Below, piece by piece: positions 45,224 to 55,618 of a stretch of DNA of 64,000 nt. The stretch is taken from contig NC_022571.1 in assembly GCF_000473995.1 (NCBI RefSeq), forward strand, positions 3,007,416-3,071,415, written 5' to 3'. Made by a program: the position numbers and the translations under genes. The notes beneath the pieces are model-generated. The model made no database searches and was not told the origin of the DNA. It worked only from the letters and a program-made list of their open reading frames with translations. Source of the DNA: Clostridium saccharobutylicum DSM 13864 (GTDB lineage Bacteria > Bacillota > Clostridia > Clostridiales > Clostridiaceae). Within the stretch, counting starts at the first letter, position 1. The number at the start of each line of letters is the position of its first letter.

Positions 45224-46582
45224 TTATTTTTCTATACCTTTAATTATTTCTTCAAATTTTGCACTTCTAGATGCTTTAACTAAAATAGTATCCCCTGGTT
45301 TTATGATATTAGTTAAATTTTCTACAAGCTCTTCTTTTGTTTCAAACGTTATAGTTCCTTCCTTAAAACCTTCTTTATAATAATCTTTAAATTCTCCTGT
45401 GGTCACTAAAATATCAGCTTTTTCTTTTGCAAATTCACCAATACTTCTATGTGCTTCATTAGCATGCTCTCCTAATTCTCCCATTGTTCCAAGAACTGCT
45501 ATCTTTCGTGAACCAGAATAATTTTTTAACACTTCTAATGCTGCCTTCATTGAATCAGGATTTGCATTATAGGAATCATTTATAATTGTAAAATCATTCT
45601 TTTTTATAAATTCAAGTCTCATAGATGTAGCTTGAAAATTTTCAAGTCCTCTTTCCATTTCTTCAAATGTAAGACCTAAATCTATAGATATTTGTATTCC
45701 CAATAATGCATTTAATACATTATGTTCTCCGATCATATTTAAAGTAAATGTGTGACTTTTATTATCTTTAGTTATAACATCAAAAGATGTATTCTCACAT
45801 GTTAATTTTACATTTTTGGCATAAAGGTCATAGCTTTCATCATAACCTATTTTTTCCAATTTAGCTTTATTATATTCATTTACTGTTTTCAACATGTCAT
45901 TCTCACAATTTATAACAAGTGAATTTTTATTTTCGAAAAAGTCTGCTATACACATCTTCTCTTTAAGTATATTTTCTCTAGTCTTTAAATATTCTATATG
46001 CGCTACTCCAATATTAGTTATTGCACCTATATCTGGCATTGCAATTCGAGCAAGTCTATTGATTTCTCCAAAATTGCTAGTACCCATTTCAAGTACTGCT
46101 ACATCATAATCCTTTGAAAGTTCAAATATCATAAGAGGTAATCCAATCTCATTGTTAAAATTACCTTTAGTTTTGAATACTTTATACTTTCCACTTAAAA
46201 ATGCAGCAATTAAATCCTTAGTTGAAGTTTTTCCAGTTGATCCAGTTATTCCAACAACTTTTATGCCAAGTTTTTGCCTATAGAATCTTGCTAAATCCCC
46301 TAAAGCTTTTTTAGTATTATCAACTACGATAATTGTTCCTTTGCTTCCTAACTCTTCTTCTTTAAATTTAATCTCATCAATTATTACTATAGCTGCACCT
46401 TTTTCAATAGCTGATACTACATAATTATTTCCATTAAAATTTTCTCCTTTTAATGCAATAAACAAGTCATTTTTTTCTATCTTTCTTGTATCTGTTGAAA
46501 CCTTGTTAAACTTTCCTTCATTATTTTGTATTAATATTTTTCCTTCTATTGCTTTAATTATTTCATTTAGCGTTAAATCCAA
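45224..46582 (-). CDS. murF: UDP-N-acetylmuramoyl-tripeptide--D-alanyl-D-alanine ligase
   Basis: Adds D-Ala-D-Ala to the muramoyl tripeptide. About 452 residues with the ATP loop GITGSTGKTSTKDLIA, EMGTSNFGEINRL and the NDSYNANPDSMKAAL motif. I use a TTG start (DLTLNEIIKAI follows, the usual N-terminus), eight bases after AGGGG; the GTG three codons earlier lies inside the ribosome site. It is between murE and mraY in standard order. Confidence 0.95.
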   Translation of the reverse strand: MDLTLNEIIKAIEGKILIQNNEGKFNKVSTDTRKIEKNDLFIALKGENFNGNNYVVSAIEKGAAIVIIDEIKFKEEELGSKGTIIVVDNTKKALGDLARFYRQKLGIKVVGITGSTGKTSTKDLIAAFLSGKYKVFKTKGNFNNEIGLPLMIFELSKDYDVAVLEMGTSNFGEINRLARIAMPDIGAITNIGVAHIEYLKTRENILKEKMCIADFFENKNSLVINCENDMLKTVNEYNKAKLEKIGYDESYDLYAKNVKLTCENTSFDVITKDNKSHTFTLNMIGEHNVLNALLGIQISIDLGLTFEEMERGLENFQATSMRLEFIKKNDFTIINDSYNANPDSMKAALEVLKNYSGSRKIAVLGTMGELGEHANEAHRSIGEFAKEKADILVTTGEFKDYYKEGFKEGTITFETKEELVENLTNIIKPGDTILVKASRSAKFEEIIKGIEK

Positions 46583-46652
46583 CTTCCACACCCCTTTTTT
46601 ATTTGCAACAAATAATCTTCAATCAATAACTCATTAATTTATAGTCATTTAA

Positions 46653-48119
46653 CTATGCTCTATTTTCCATCGAATCGAGTATTTCTTTAATTACTTCTCT
46701 TTCGTCAAAATGTATAGTTTTATCTTTTAAAATTTGATATGTTTCATGCCCTTTACCTGCAATAACTATTACATCATCTTTAGATGCAATATCAATAGCT
46801 TTTTTAATAGCTTCTTTTCTATTTTCTATAACTATATAATTGTCCTTATCAATTCCAGCTTCAATATCTTTTATAATAGCCATTGGCTCTTCACTTCTTG
46901 GATTATCAGAAGTTATTATTGCTGTATCCGCAATATCTACTCCAATTTTACCCATTTGTGGTCTTTTTACCTTATCTCTGTCTCCACCACATCCAAATAT
47001 AGCTATTAACTTTCCTTTTGTAAAAGCTTTTGCTGTTTCTAATATATTTTCAAGTCCATCTGGAGTATGTGCATAATCTATGATTATTTCATAAGGTAAA
47101 TTATATTCTTTTCCAACTCTTTCACATCTACCTGGAACTACAACATTTGCTATTCCCTCTTTTATACTTTTTATAGGAACACCTAATTTAAAACATACTG
47201 CAATAGCACCTAAAGCATTATAAATATTATATTCACCTGGGATATTTAAAACGAATTGTTCCTCTTCTCCTAAATTAATCTTAAATTTAATCTCTTTACT
47301 TCCCATTTCTTCATCAAATACTTTAAAATCTGCATTTTCTCTTGATGAGAAAGAGTATACATTATTTGCTTTTATTTTACTTAAATCTTCAATAACTTGC
47401 TTTCCATAATTATCGTCAATGTTAACAATTCTTATACCACATCTTTCAAACAATTTAAATTTAGCCTTATAATAATTTTCAAAAGTTTTATGAAAATCTA
47501 GATGATCTCTAGTTAAATTAGTAAAAATACCAGCTTCAAACTTAACACCATAAACTCTATCTAAAGCTAACGAATGAGATGATACTTCCATGACGCAATA
47601 TTCTACTCCCTTATCTACCATATGTGCAAACAATTCTTGTAATTCCAATGATTCAGGAGTTGTTCTTTCAGTATGAATTTTCTCATTTCCAATGTAATTT
47701 GCAATTGTTCCAATTAATCCAACTTTCTTATTATAAGATTCTAATATGTCTTTTATCATAAATGCAGTAGTAGTTTTTCCATTAGTCCCTGTTATTCCAA
47801 TCACTTTCATTTTTTTACTAGGATTATCGTAATAATTAGCACCTATCATCGCTAAAGCTTTTCTTGTATCCTCACATTTTATAATTATAATTTCCTTATT
47901 ATCAATACTTACATCATCTTGTATAATAATTACTTTAGCTCCATTTTCTATAGCCTTATTAACATATTTATGTCCATCTGTTGTATATCCCTTAATACAT
48001 ACAAAAATATCAGAATCTTGAACTTTTCTACTATCATAATTTATCTTGCTTATTTCTACATTAATATCACCTTGAACAACTTTATAATCTACTCCATTTA
48101 AAATAGTATTTAAATTCAT
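46653..48119 (-). CDS. murE: UDP-N-acetylmuramoyl-L-alanyl-D-glutamate--meso-DAP ligase
   Basis: Adds the third residue of the peptidoglycan stem. It has 488 residues with [15 protein letters not shown] (ATP site), TTPESLELQ, carbamylated-Lys region [10 protein letters not shown], and the DNPRSEEP motif, whose Arg is the signature for meso-DAP rather than lysine. AGGAGAG precedes the ATG. It is separated from the upstream PBP gene by 210 bases with two hairpins, so it probably has some independent transcription. Confidence 0.96.
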   Translation of the reverse strand: MNLNTILNGVDYKVVQGDINVEISKINYDSRKVQDSDIFVCIKGYTTDGHKYVNKAIENGAKVIIIQDDVSIDNKEIIIIKCEDTRKALAMIGANYYDNPSKKMKVIGITGTNGKTTTAFMIKDILESYNKKVGLIGTIANYIGNEKIHTERTTPESLELQELFAHMVDKGVEYCVMEVSSHSLALDRVYGVKFEAGIFTNLTRDHLDFHKTFENYYKAKFKLFERCGIRIVNIDDNYGKQVIEDLSKIKANNVYSFSSRENADFKVFDEEMGSKEIKFKINLGEEEQFVLNIPGEYNIYNALGAIAVCFKLGVPIKSIKEGIANVVVPGRCERVGKEYNLPYEIIIDYAHTPDGLENILETAKAFTKGKLIAIFGCGGDRDKVKRPQMGKIGVDIADTAIITSDNPRSEEPMAIIKDIEAGIDKDNYIVIENRKEAIKKAIDIASKDDVIVIAGKGHETYQILKDKTIHFDEREVIKEILDSMENRA

Positions 48120-48148
48120 ATTAAATCTCTCCTAACTTTATAAAAAAT

Positions 48149-48177
48149 ATAGCATGTGAGCATTACCCACATGCTAT
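48149..48177 (-). terminator. Terminator between the PBP gene and murE
   Basis: Perfect 10-bp arms ATAGCATGTG/CACATGCTAT with a nine-base loop, followed on the minus strand by ATTTTTTATA and then the murE ribosome site about 20 bases on. It looks like an intrinsic terminator or attenuator inside the dcw cluster. Confidence 0.75.
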
Positions 48178-48297
48178 TGTTTTATCCTTTATCTAAGTTA
48201 CTGTAAATTTTTAATCAAACAATTAGAAATTACATTGCTTAGACTAAATAACTCAATTAGATATTGCTTTAAAAACTTTTTTAGAACATCTAACTTT

Positions 48298-48324
48298 AGG
48301 CACATAAAAATATTGAATGTGCCT
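48298..48324. repeat. Short hairpin resembling repeat family 1 ends
   Basis: AGGCACAT (48298-48305) and ATGTGCCT (48317-48324) flank 11 bases, immediately past the PBP gene stop. The arms are identical to the terminal bases of the family 1 repeats (TTAGGCACAT...ATGTGCCT), so it could be a deleted remnant, or an unrelated terminator without a U-tract. Confidence 0.4.
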
Positions 48325-48330
48325 CATATT

Positions 48331-50586
48331 CTAGTCTTTATAGTCTTGTTTCAAACTCAACTTGACTGATGTTCCTTTTGTTACCACTTCACCTTCTGCA
48401 ACATCCTGGTCTATTACCATTCCAGTTCCATCAAATGTAGGTGTTATACCTAAACTTGTTAATAACTTTGTCGCATCATCCTTGGAATATCCTCTAACAT
48501 CTGGCATTACAACATTATTATTATAAGTCGCATCCCCTGTTGTGTAAAGATTTATTTTTGCACCTTCTTTTACTGAATAACCTGGATATGGTTTTACAGA
48601 AACAACTGTATCTCCTGCTCCATCTATATTAAAATCTAATTTTGCATCCTTCAATGCCTTCTTAGCATCTTCTAATTTCATTCCTCTAATTTCTGGAATT
48701 ACCACATCTCTAGTAATTTGATTTGAGTTTTCATCTGAGAATTTACTATTTAAATAATTAAAAATATCTGTAAATAATGGTTTTCCATATGGTACTGCTA
48801 CTTGAGCTGCATAATATGCACCATTACTAGGTTCATCAACAGTTACCATAACAGTTACCTTAGGATCACTAACTGGCGCCATTCCAACAAAAGAAGAAAT
48901 ATACTTACCATCTTCATATCTTCCATTAATAACTTTTTGAGCTGTACCAGTTTTACCACCAATATGATAACCTTCTATAAATGTTCCAGTTCCTGATCCG
49001 CCTGTAATAACTCTTTCAAGATAACTTCTAAGTTCTGCAGTTTTCTCTGCACTCGCTACTGTGGAAGTCTTAGGCTTAAAAGTATCATCTACTATTTTAA
49101 CATCATTTTCATCAGTATGAGTAACTTCTTTCATAACATGAGGTTCAATTAAAGTTCCTCCATTAGCAACAGCATTAAAGGCAGCCATATATTGAACTGA
49201 ATTTACTGTATTGGTTTGTCCAAATGCTATTGTTGCAAGATCTGCATCCGAAACTTTATTAACTGGTTTAACTATCCCCTTTGCTTCACCAGGCAAGTCA
49301 ATTCCACTTAATTTACCAAAACCAAATTTATCAATAGATGTACAAAGTTTCTCTTTACCAATCATTTGACCTAATTCAACAAATCCTACATTACATGAAT
49401 TTTGAATAATTTCAGGGAAATTCTGCACTCCATGTCCACCTGGTTTCCAACACTTAGGGGTAATTCCGCCAACTGATATCGATCCATTGTCCACAAACTG
49501 TGTATCCTTATTAACAACATTTTCTTCTAATCCAGTAATCGCTGTAATTACTTTAAATATTGACCCTGGTTCAAAAGTATCATTTACCAATCTATTTCTC
49601 CACATTTTTTGTAATTTATCACTTTGATTTGCTCCATCAAATTTATCAGCACCATCATATGGATTATTAGGATCAAAATCCGGTTTATTAACCATAGCTA
49701 AAACTTCTCCAGTTTTTGGATCCATTACTAATATCGAAACTGCTTTAGCCTTATTATCTTCATAAGCCTGCTGTGCTATTTTCTCAGCAAAATTTTGGAT
49801 ATTTTCATCAATAGTAAGAGTAACATCTTTTCCATTTACAGGAGATGTAAATTGAGATATTGTATAAGGTAAATCTCTATTGTTTTTATCAAGTTCTGCA
49901 ATCTTCATTCCAGGAACACCCGCTAAATAAGAATTATACTGTAATTCTACGCCAGTCAAACCCTTACCATCAATGTTGGTACTTCCAAGAACATGGGCTA
50001 AGAAATTATTATTAGGATAGTACCTTTTTGTATCTGGTGAAACTATAACTCCATGTATTTTTAACTCTTTTACTTTATCTGCTTGTTCTTTTTCTATTCT
50101 TCTAACAAGAGTTGCCGATCCTGCTGCTGCCCCACTAGGAAGTTTTGTATCTAACTTTTTTTGAACTTCTGCTACATCTAAATTTAAAGCTTTTGCAATT
50201 AAAGGAGCAATATCACTAGTACTTAATTTTGTTTGATCTGCTGAAATTGAAATCCCTATTCCTTTTAAATGTTCAATTTCATCCTTTGATAATTTTGTTA
50301 AATCGAAGTAAGCTCTTATTGAATTCAAATCAAAATCTACTCTATATACATTTGCAGATACAGCAAGTTCTTTTCCGTTCGTATCTAGAATTCTTCCCCT
50401 TATAGCATCTATCTTTACTTCACTTGTCCATTGTTCTTCTGCTCTTGCAGCATAATCTGCCCTTTTTACTATCATTATGTAAGATAGCCTAATGGTCAAT
50501 ATTGCAAAAACAAAAGTTAATGCGAATACTATAGCACTCATTCTTCTACGCATTTTCGCTCTATCTTTATTATTTTTCTTTTTCAA
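48331..50586 (-). CDS. Class B penicillin-binding protein with PASTA domains (FtsI/SpoVD type)
   Basis: Septal or cortex transpeptidase partner of FtsW/SpoVE. About 751 residues: membrane anchor (about 14-38), PBP dimerisation domain, transpeptidase domain with active-site SIFK (in EPGSIFKVIT), SCN (NSCNVGFVEL) and KTGT (GGKTGTAQK), then two PASTA domains (from about 615 and about 690). I use a TTG start because GGGGGAGG is five bases before it; the ATG five codons earlier contains that site. Two PASTA domains fit either PBP2b-like or clostridial SpoVD, so no gene symbol is given. Confidence 0.93.
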   Translation of the reverse strand: MKKKNNKDRAKMRRRMSAIVFALTFVFAILTIRLSYIMIVKRADYAARAEEQWTSEVKIDAIRGRILDTNGKELAVSANVYRVDFDLNSIRAYFDLTKLSKDEIEHLKGIGISISADQTKLSTSDIAPLIAKALNLDVAEVQKKLDTKLPSGAAAGSATLVRRIEKEQADKVKELKIHGVIVSPDTKRYYPNNNFLAHVLGSTNIDGKGLTGVELQYNSYLAGVPGMKIAELDKNNRDLPYTISQFTSPVNGKDVTLTIDENIQNFAEKIAQQAYEDNKAKAVSILVMDPKTGEVLAMVNKPDFDPNNPYDGADKFDGANQSDKLQKMWRNRLVNDTFEPGSIFKVITAITGLEENVVNKDTQFVDNGSISVGGITPKCWKPGGHGVQNFPEIIQNSCNVGFVELGQMIGKEKLCTSIDKFGFGKLSGIDLPGEAKGIVKPVNKVSDADLATIAFGQTNTVNSVQYMAAFNAVANGGTLIEPHVMKEVTHTDENDVKIVDDTFKPKTSTVASAEKTAELRSYLERVITGGSGTGTFIEGYHIGGKTGTAQKVINGRYEDGKYISSFVGMAPVSDPKVTVMVTVDEPSNGAYYAAQVAVPYGKPLFTDIFNYLNSKFSDENSNQITRDVVIPEIRGMKLEDAKKALKDAKLDFNIDGAGDTVVSVKPYPGYSVKEGAKINLYTTGDATYNNNVVMPDVRGYSKDDATKLLTSLGITPTFDGTGMVIDQDVAEGEVVTKGTSVKLSLKQDYKD

Positions 50587-50627
50587 TTTTTCCTCCCCCA
50601 TCTACTTTCTTTTCCACGAAATATCTT

Positions 50628-50674
50628 AGGCTCAGATGGAGTTTTTTGCAAAAACATGTTCTCCACATGAGCCT
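50628..50674. other. Long imperfect hairpin between ftsL and the PBP gene
   Basis: AGGCTCA and GATGGAG on the left pair with TCTCCAC and TGAGCCT on the right, and the top contains the palindrome TTTTTTGCAAAAA. It lies in a 120-base spacer. No U-tract follows, so it is not an ordinary terminator. It could stabilise or process the ftsL transcript. Confidence 0.5.
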
Positions 50675-50724
50675 TAGAAGAACTTCCTAAAATTATTAAG
50701 TTAGTTCACCACTTATTGGTACAT

Positions 50725-51237
50725 TTAAAATTTTATTAAATTTTTTAATTTTGTTAACAAACTTTTATCTCCTGTATTACTAGTAGTTTCTTCATGTTCT
50801 AAACTTTCAAAATAATCTTTTGAAAAGTCAATTGTTACAGTTTGTTCTTTACTAGGAATATGCATAGATAATTTTGCTTTAGCTTTATCCTCAATATTAT
50901 TTAATGATGAAAATTTTAATAATGTTACTTTTAATGCTTCATTTTCTTCCTGTGCTTGTTTAATTTGACTTTCTATTGTACTAGTTTGACTTTGCATTTT
51001 ATATACGTTACTATCCCCAGCAATCGTTATGCACCCAAGAGTAAATATTGCTACAACTACAGTAAACATATATTTTCTATCATTTTGTCTTCTGTGTTTA
51101 GAAAGAATACTCTTTTTCCTATTTATCTTTTTTCTTTGTATTTGTTTCTGTTTTTCATCTGGCCTGCGTATTCCACTTTTTCTTTTTGGTTTTATTGCTG
51201 TATTACCTTTAATATAATCATATTCTCTTCCTACCAT
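50725..51237 (-). CDS. ftsL: Cell division protein FtsL (septum formation initiator family)
   Basis: Small bitopic divisome protein. About 170 residues starting MVGREYDYIKGN; AGGGATG precedes this ATG, and seven upstream codons lack a site. Very basic cytoplasmic tail (KRKSGIRRPDEKQKQIQRKK), transmembrane helix (about 58-78), then a leucine-zipper-like coiled coil (about 85-125). Identification rests on topology and on position between rsmH and the PBP gene; sequence conservation in this family is low. Confidence 0.85.
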   Translation of the reverse strand: MVGREYDYIKGNTAIKPKRKSGIRRPDEKQKQIQRKKINRKKSILSKHRRQNDRKYMFTVVVAIFTLGCITIAGDSNVYKMQSQTSTIESQIKQAQEENEALKVTLLKFSSLNNIEDKAKAKLSMHIPSKEQTVTIDFSKDYFESLEHEETTSNTGDKSLLTKLKNLIKF

Positions 51238-51275
51238 TTTATTCACATCCCTGCTCATTTATAACATAATAAAAA

Positions 51276-52208
51276 TTATAATTTCTCAATTACCCTAACT
51301 TTGGCACTTCTACTTCTTGGATTTTCTTCTATTTCTTCCTTGCTTGGTGCTATCCCTTTTCTTGATATAAGCTTAACTATTGGCTTTTTCCCACATGCAC
51401 ATATTGGGAATTCCTTAGGACAAATACATGGATTATCTAGTTCTCTAAACTTAAGCTTTACAATTCTATCCTCTAAAGAATGGAATGTTATAATCGCCAT
51501 TCTGCCACCCTTATTTAGTCTATTTACACCATCTTCTATAGTCTTATTTAATATTTTAAGTTCTGAATTTACTTCTATTCTAATAGCTTGAAAAGTTCTC
51601 TTTGCTGGATGCGGGCCTTCTCTTCTAGCCTTTGCTGGAATTGCTGCTTTAATTATATCAACTAATTCAAAAGTTGTTTCTATAGGCTTTTCAGCCCTTC
51701 TATTAACTATAAAATTAGCAATTCTTTTAGCAAACCTCTCTTCACCATAATCTTTTATTATCCTATATATATCTTCTTCAGTGTAATTATTTACAATATT
51801 GTAAGCTGAAAAATCATTATCTCTGTTCATTCTCATATCTAAAGGTGCATCTTGCATATAACTAAAGCCTCTCTCAGCTTCATCTAGTTGATAAGATGAA
51901 ACTCCAAGATCCATTAAGATTCCATCAACTTTTTCAATTTCCAATTGATTTAAAATATTATCTATATTATAAAAATTACTATGAACATATTTTACATTAT
52001 CAAACTCTTTTAATCTTTCCTTTGCAGCTTTTAGTGCATCTTTATCTTGATCTATCCCAATGAGCATTCCTTCTTTTGACAAATGCTTTAATATATGAGA
52101 TGAATGACCAGCTCCGCCCAAGGTACAATCAACATAAATACCATCTTCTTTTATATTTAGTGCTTCTATGCACTCATTTAATAAAACCGAAACATGCTTA
52201 AATTCCAT
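51276..52208 (-). CDS. rsmH: 16S rRNA (cytosine1402-N4)-methyltransferase RsmH
   Basis: Modifies C1402 in the ribosomal P site. It has 310 residues with the N-terminal [16 protein letters not shown] loop [31 protein letters not shown] and the [11 protein letters not shown] region, all diagnostic (old name MraW). Directly downstream of the decayed mraZ, whose stop is 11 bases before the ATG. Confidence 0.96.
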   Translation of the reverse strand: MEFKHVSVLLNECIEALNIKEDGIYVDCTLGGAGHSSHILKHLSKEGMLIGIDQDKDALKAAKERLKEFDNVKYVHSNFYNIDNILNQLEIEKVDGILMDLGVSSYQLDEAERGFSYMQDAPLDMRMNRDNDFSAYNIVNNYTEEDIYRIIKDYGEERFAKRIANFIVNRRAEKPIETTFELVDIIKAAIPAKARREGPHPAKRTFQAIRIEVNSELKILNKTIEDGVNRLNKGGRMAIITFHSLEDRIVKLKFRELDNPCICPKEFPICACGKKPIVKLISRKGIAPSKEEIEENPRSRSAKVRVIEKL

Positions 52209-52219
52209 AATAAAACTCC

Positions 52220-52570
52220 TTATATTCCTAACTCATTCATTTTTTCTGTGATAGACTCAAAATCAATATCTGATTCATTGTATTTACTCCACTTTTCCTT
52301 GCTCCATATTTCTACTCTAGATAATACTCCAATACTTACTATGTCCTTTTCTATTCCTGCGTATTCCTTTAAATTTTGTGGAATTAATTCTCTATATTGC
52401 TTGTCTAATTCAATTTACAAGCTCCAGAAAAAAGAACGTTACAAAAGATCTAGCATTCTTGTTTGTCAAAGGCAAAGTTTTTTGATAGCTCTTACTTTTA
52501 TGAACTTCATATATTCAAATTCTATTTTTACCACTCTATCTAAATATCTATTCTATAACAAACTAATTTT
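52220..52570 (-). pseudogene. mraZ: Decayed mraZ
   Basis: The C-terminal frame reads [20 protein letters not shown], then [14 protein letters not shown], ending MNELGI, clearly MraZ. Upstream the match continues in another frame: QKTLPLTNKNARSFVTFFF, then SGAC in a third. Two apparent one-base deletions, in a T6 run near 52430 and an A3 run near 52415, break the gene. The N-terminal half (normally about 50 residues with MFIGEYNHNLD) is missing or scrambled with stops, though the AAGGAGG ribosome site at 52571-52578 survives. MraZ is a regulator of the dcw operon. Confidence 0.82.
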
Positions 52571-52636
52571 TCCTCCTTAAAAAGTTAATTTTTTAAGAAA
52601 AATATTCTTTTTTTATAAATTAATTTAATTTTTAAC

Positions 52637-52921
52637 CTATTCTCTAAACCTACTAGTCTTAAAATCATAAAAAACATTGATAAAAGTTAATGCAACAAAA
52701 ATTATTATTAACCATAAAGGACCTTCAAGAGGAGACTGTATAGATCCTGCTGAAGCTTCAAATAAAAAATAAAAATATATAATATAGTTACTTAATAGTC
52801 CTATATTTATCCACATATGTTTTCTATTTTTTTCTTTAAAAAACTTTCTTACTAAATAAAGTGTATATATACTTTTCCAAATAACTATCATTGTAATCAA
52901 TATTACTATAACCAAATCCAA
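52637..52921 (-). CDS. Small three-pass membrane protein, unknown
   Basis: It has 94 residues with hydrophobic segments near 3-20, 38-57 and 66-86 and basic loops (KFFKEKNRKHMW). It starts with TTG; AGGGGTG is about eight bases upstream. I recognise no family. It stands between pheT and the decayed mraZ with its own spacing on each side. The mix of Phe, Trp and charged loops looks like real membrane coding sequence. Confidence 0.65.
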   Translation of the reverse strand: MDLVIVILITMIVIWKSIYTLYLVRKFFKEKNRKHMWINIGLLSNYIIYFYFLFEASAGSIQSPLEGPLWLIIIFVALTFINVFYDFKTSRFRE

Positions 52922-53014
52922 AGCAAGTCACCCCTAAATTTATTTATTTCTTTATTCTATAATATTTTTATATAATAAAAAAATTCTTTAAATTTAAAAA
53001 CTATTTCTAAACCA

Positions 53015-53056
53015 AAAGATGAGCATATTACTTATAAAAAGTAATTGCTCATCTTT
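53015..53056 (-). terminator. Terminator of pheST
   Basis: AAGATGAGCA and ATTACTT on the left pair with AAGTAAT and TGCTCATCTT on the right with one T-T mismatch. The minus strand continues TTTTGG. It lies about 75 bases past the pheT stop. Confidence 0.85.
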
Positions 53057-53128
53057 CAAATTCTACTATTAATTTATATTCAAAAATAATAAATCAATTA
53101 ATATTTAATTTTTATATTATTTCACATT

Positions 53129-55507
53129 CTAATCTCTTAATGTGGCTCCTAGCTTATATTCTAGAGATCTTAGTATTTTATCATGTACTTTATTAACTTC
53201 TTTATCTGTTAGTGTCTTATTTTCATCTCTATAACAAATAGCATAAGCTATACTCTTTTTACCATCTGGTATTTGCTTTCCTTTATATATATCAAACAGC
53301 TCAATCTTCTCAACTAAATTTCCACCAGCTTTTTTAATTGTTTCTTCAATTTCCTGAACTAGAACCAAGTCTTCCACTAATAAAGCAATATCTCTTGTTA
53401 CTGCTGGGAATTTAGGTAATGGCTTATATTTCTTATCTGTATTTGCATTTTCATATAATACATCTAAATCTAATTGAGCTACAAAACATGGTACATCAAT
53501 TCCATAATTTTCGCATACATCTAAATGAGCTTCTCCTAAAGTACCTGCTACAGTTTTACCTATAGTTATCTTAGCTGTTTTACCTGGATGGTAACTTACA
53601 TTTTCGCTTTCTCTTTCATATTTAGCATTAAATATTCCAAGACCTTCTACTACATTTTCAACTACACCTTTAATATCTAAGTAATCACATTCACCATACA
53701 TACCTATAGTTAATATATTCTTTTCTGTTGGAAGTTTTGTACTATCTTCATTTGGGATATATACTTTACCCATTTCAAATAATCTAACATAAGTATTATT
53801 TCTAGAATAATTTCTTCCTAAGCATTCCATCATTGAAGGTAATGTTGATGTTCTCATCACACTATAATCTTCACCTAATGGATTTTTAATTTTAACCACA
53901 TTTCTAAGTTCACTGTCTTCTGGTAAATTAATTTTATCAAATACCTTTGGAGACACAAACGAGTAACTGATAGATTGATTTAAACCACTACCTGTTGCAA
54001 GCAATACAACTCTTTCATCTAAAAGTCTCTTTCTATATTTAGGTTCTCTTCCAGTTGAAACACTAAATATTGTTGTTGGTATAACATCATAACCATATAT
54101 TCTTGCTACTTCTTCAGCTATATCTTCTCTTATTGCAATATCAACTCTAAAAGTTGAAGCTGTTACAACTAAATTATCTCCATCTATTTCTGTAAATAAA
54201 TCAACACTATCTAAGCATCTTTTCATTTCTTCTTTAGAAATATGTGTTCCTAAAAATTTATTAATCCACTTTGAATCAACAACAACAGTTGCAGCTTCCT
54301 TTTTCTTATTATAAATATCTATTGTGCCTTCCATAACTTCTCCAGCACCTAATTCACATATTAAACTGCAAGCTCTGTCAATTGCTGTTTGTGTTAAGTT
54401 TGGATCTATATCTTTTTCAAATCTGCTTGAAGCTTCACTTCTTAAGTTTAATTTTTTAGAATTCACTCTGATATTAGTTCCATCAAAATTTGCACATTCA
54501 AAAATAACTTCTGCTGTGTCTTCTTTTATTTCTGAATTTAATCCACCCATTATTCCTGCTAATCCAATGATTTTGTCACTATCTTTAATACAAAGCATAG
54601 AATCATCTAATTCTCTTTCCGCGTCATCTAATGTAGTGAATTTTTCATTATTTTTAGCTCTTTCGACTACTATTATATTAGTAGCAATTTCCCTCTTATC
54701 ATATGCATGCATTGGCTGGCCAATTTCAAGCATAACAAAGTTTGTAATATCAACTATATTATTAATAGGTCTTATTCCTGCTTCAAGAAGTCTTTCTTGC
54801 ATCCAACCTGGTGATGGTTGAACTTTAACATTCTTAACTCCTCTTGCCATATACCTATTACAAAGTTCATCTTTTATTTCAACTTTTAATTCATCATTTA
54901 TCTTTTTAGAACAAGCTGTTTTATATTCTAAATTTGGCATTTTATAAGTTGTTCTAAATGCTGCTGCTGTTTCTCTTGCCATACCAATCATACTTAAACA
55001 ATCTGGTCTGTTAGATGTTATTTCAAAATCTAAAATAGCTTTGTTTAATTTTAAAAGTTCTTTAATTTCTACTCCAAGTTTAGTATCAGTAGGCAATATC
55101 ATCAACCCATGTACTGGTTCATCTCCAGCAATTCCAAGTTCTTCTTCTGAGCAGAACATACCATTTGATACTATCCCTCTAAGTTTTCCTTTTTTTATTT
55201 TAGTTCCATCAGCTAATGTTGATCCATGAAGTGCAACTGGCACTACATCTTGTTCCTTCATATTTGTTGCTGCAGTAACTATTTGTATTGTTTCACTTCC
55301 AATATCAACTTGACATATACTTAATTTATCTGCATCTGGATGTTTTTCTATCTTTGTAATTTTTCCTGTAACTACCTTATCTATTGTATCTCCTTGAATT
55401 ATTAATTCTTCAAGCTGAGATCCAGTTAAAGTTAATTTATCTCCTAATTCCTTAGGACTTACATTTATTTCAACATAATCTTGTAACCAACTATATGGTA
55501 CTTTCAT
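53129..55507 (-). CDS. pheT: Phenylalanine--tRNA ligase beta subunit
   Basis: Large subunit of the alpha2-beta2 synthetase. It has 792 residues: N-terminal tRNA-binding EMAP-II-like domain (about 40-150), B3/B4 editing domain (about 210-385, with [11 protein letters not shown]), B5, the catalytic-like core, and the C-terminal FDX-ACB anticodon-binding domain (about 700-792). Length is typical. It follows pheS by 110 bases with no terminator between. Confidence 0.97.
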   Translation of the reverse strand: MKVPYSWLQDYVEINVSPKELGDKLTLTGSQLEELIIQGDTIDKVVTGKITKIEKHPDADKLSICQVDIGSETIQIVTAATNMKEQDVVPVALHGSTLADGTKIKKGKLRGIVSNGMFCSEEELGIAGDEPVHGLMILPTDTKLGVEIKELLKLNKAILDFEITSNRPDCLSMIGMARETAAAFRTTYKMPNLEYKTACSKKINDELKVEIKDELCNRYMARGVKNVKVQPSPGWMQERLLEAGIRPINNIVDITNFVMLEIGQPMHAYDKREIATNIIVVERAKNNEKFTTLDDAERELDDSMLCIKDSDKIIGLAGIMGGLNSEIKEDTAEVIFECANFDGTNIRVNSKKLNLRSEASSRFEKDIDPNLTQTAIDRACSLICELGAGEVMEGTIDIYNKKKEAATVVVDSKWINKFLGTHISKEEMKRCLDSVDLFTEIDGDNLVVTASTFRVDIAIREDIAEEVARIYGYDVIPTTIFSVSTGREPKYRKRLLDERVVLLATGSGLNQSISYSFVSPKVFDKINLPEDSELRNVVKIKNPLGEDYSVMRTSTLPSMMECLGRNYSRNNTYVRLFEMGKVYIPNEDSTKLPTEKNILTIGMYGECDYLDIKGVVENVVEGLGIFNAKYERESENVSYHPGKTAKITIGKTVAGTLGEAHLDVCENYGIDVPCFVAQLDLDVLYENANTDKKYKPLPKFPAVTRDIALLVEDLVLVQEIEETIKKAGGNLVEKIELFDIYKGKQIPDGKKSIAYAICYRDENKTLTDKEVNKVHDKILRSLEYKLGATLRD

Positions 55508-55618
55508 ATTTTCTCCTCCTTAAATTGCTCGTTAGTTGCTAACCTTGAGCTAACATATACATGTAAACTCATTTTATTAGACACTAATTTTTAATAATAT
55601 TTTCCTTAATAATACAAA

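Noticed and set aside
52194..52580. 128-codon plus-strand ORF
   Set aside because: It is the complement of the decayed mraZ. The minus-strand reading explains the sequence better.
54324..54821. 165-codon plus-strand ORF
   Set aside because: Antisense shadow of pheT, which is intact and well conserved.
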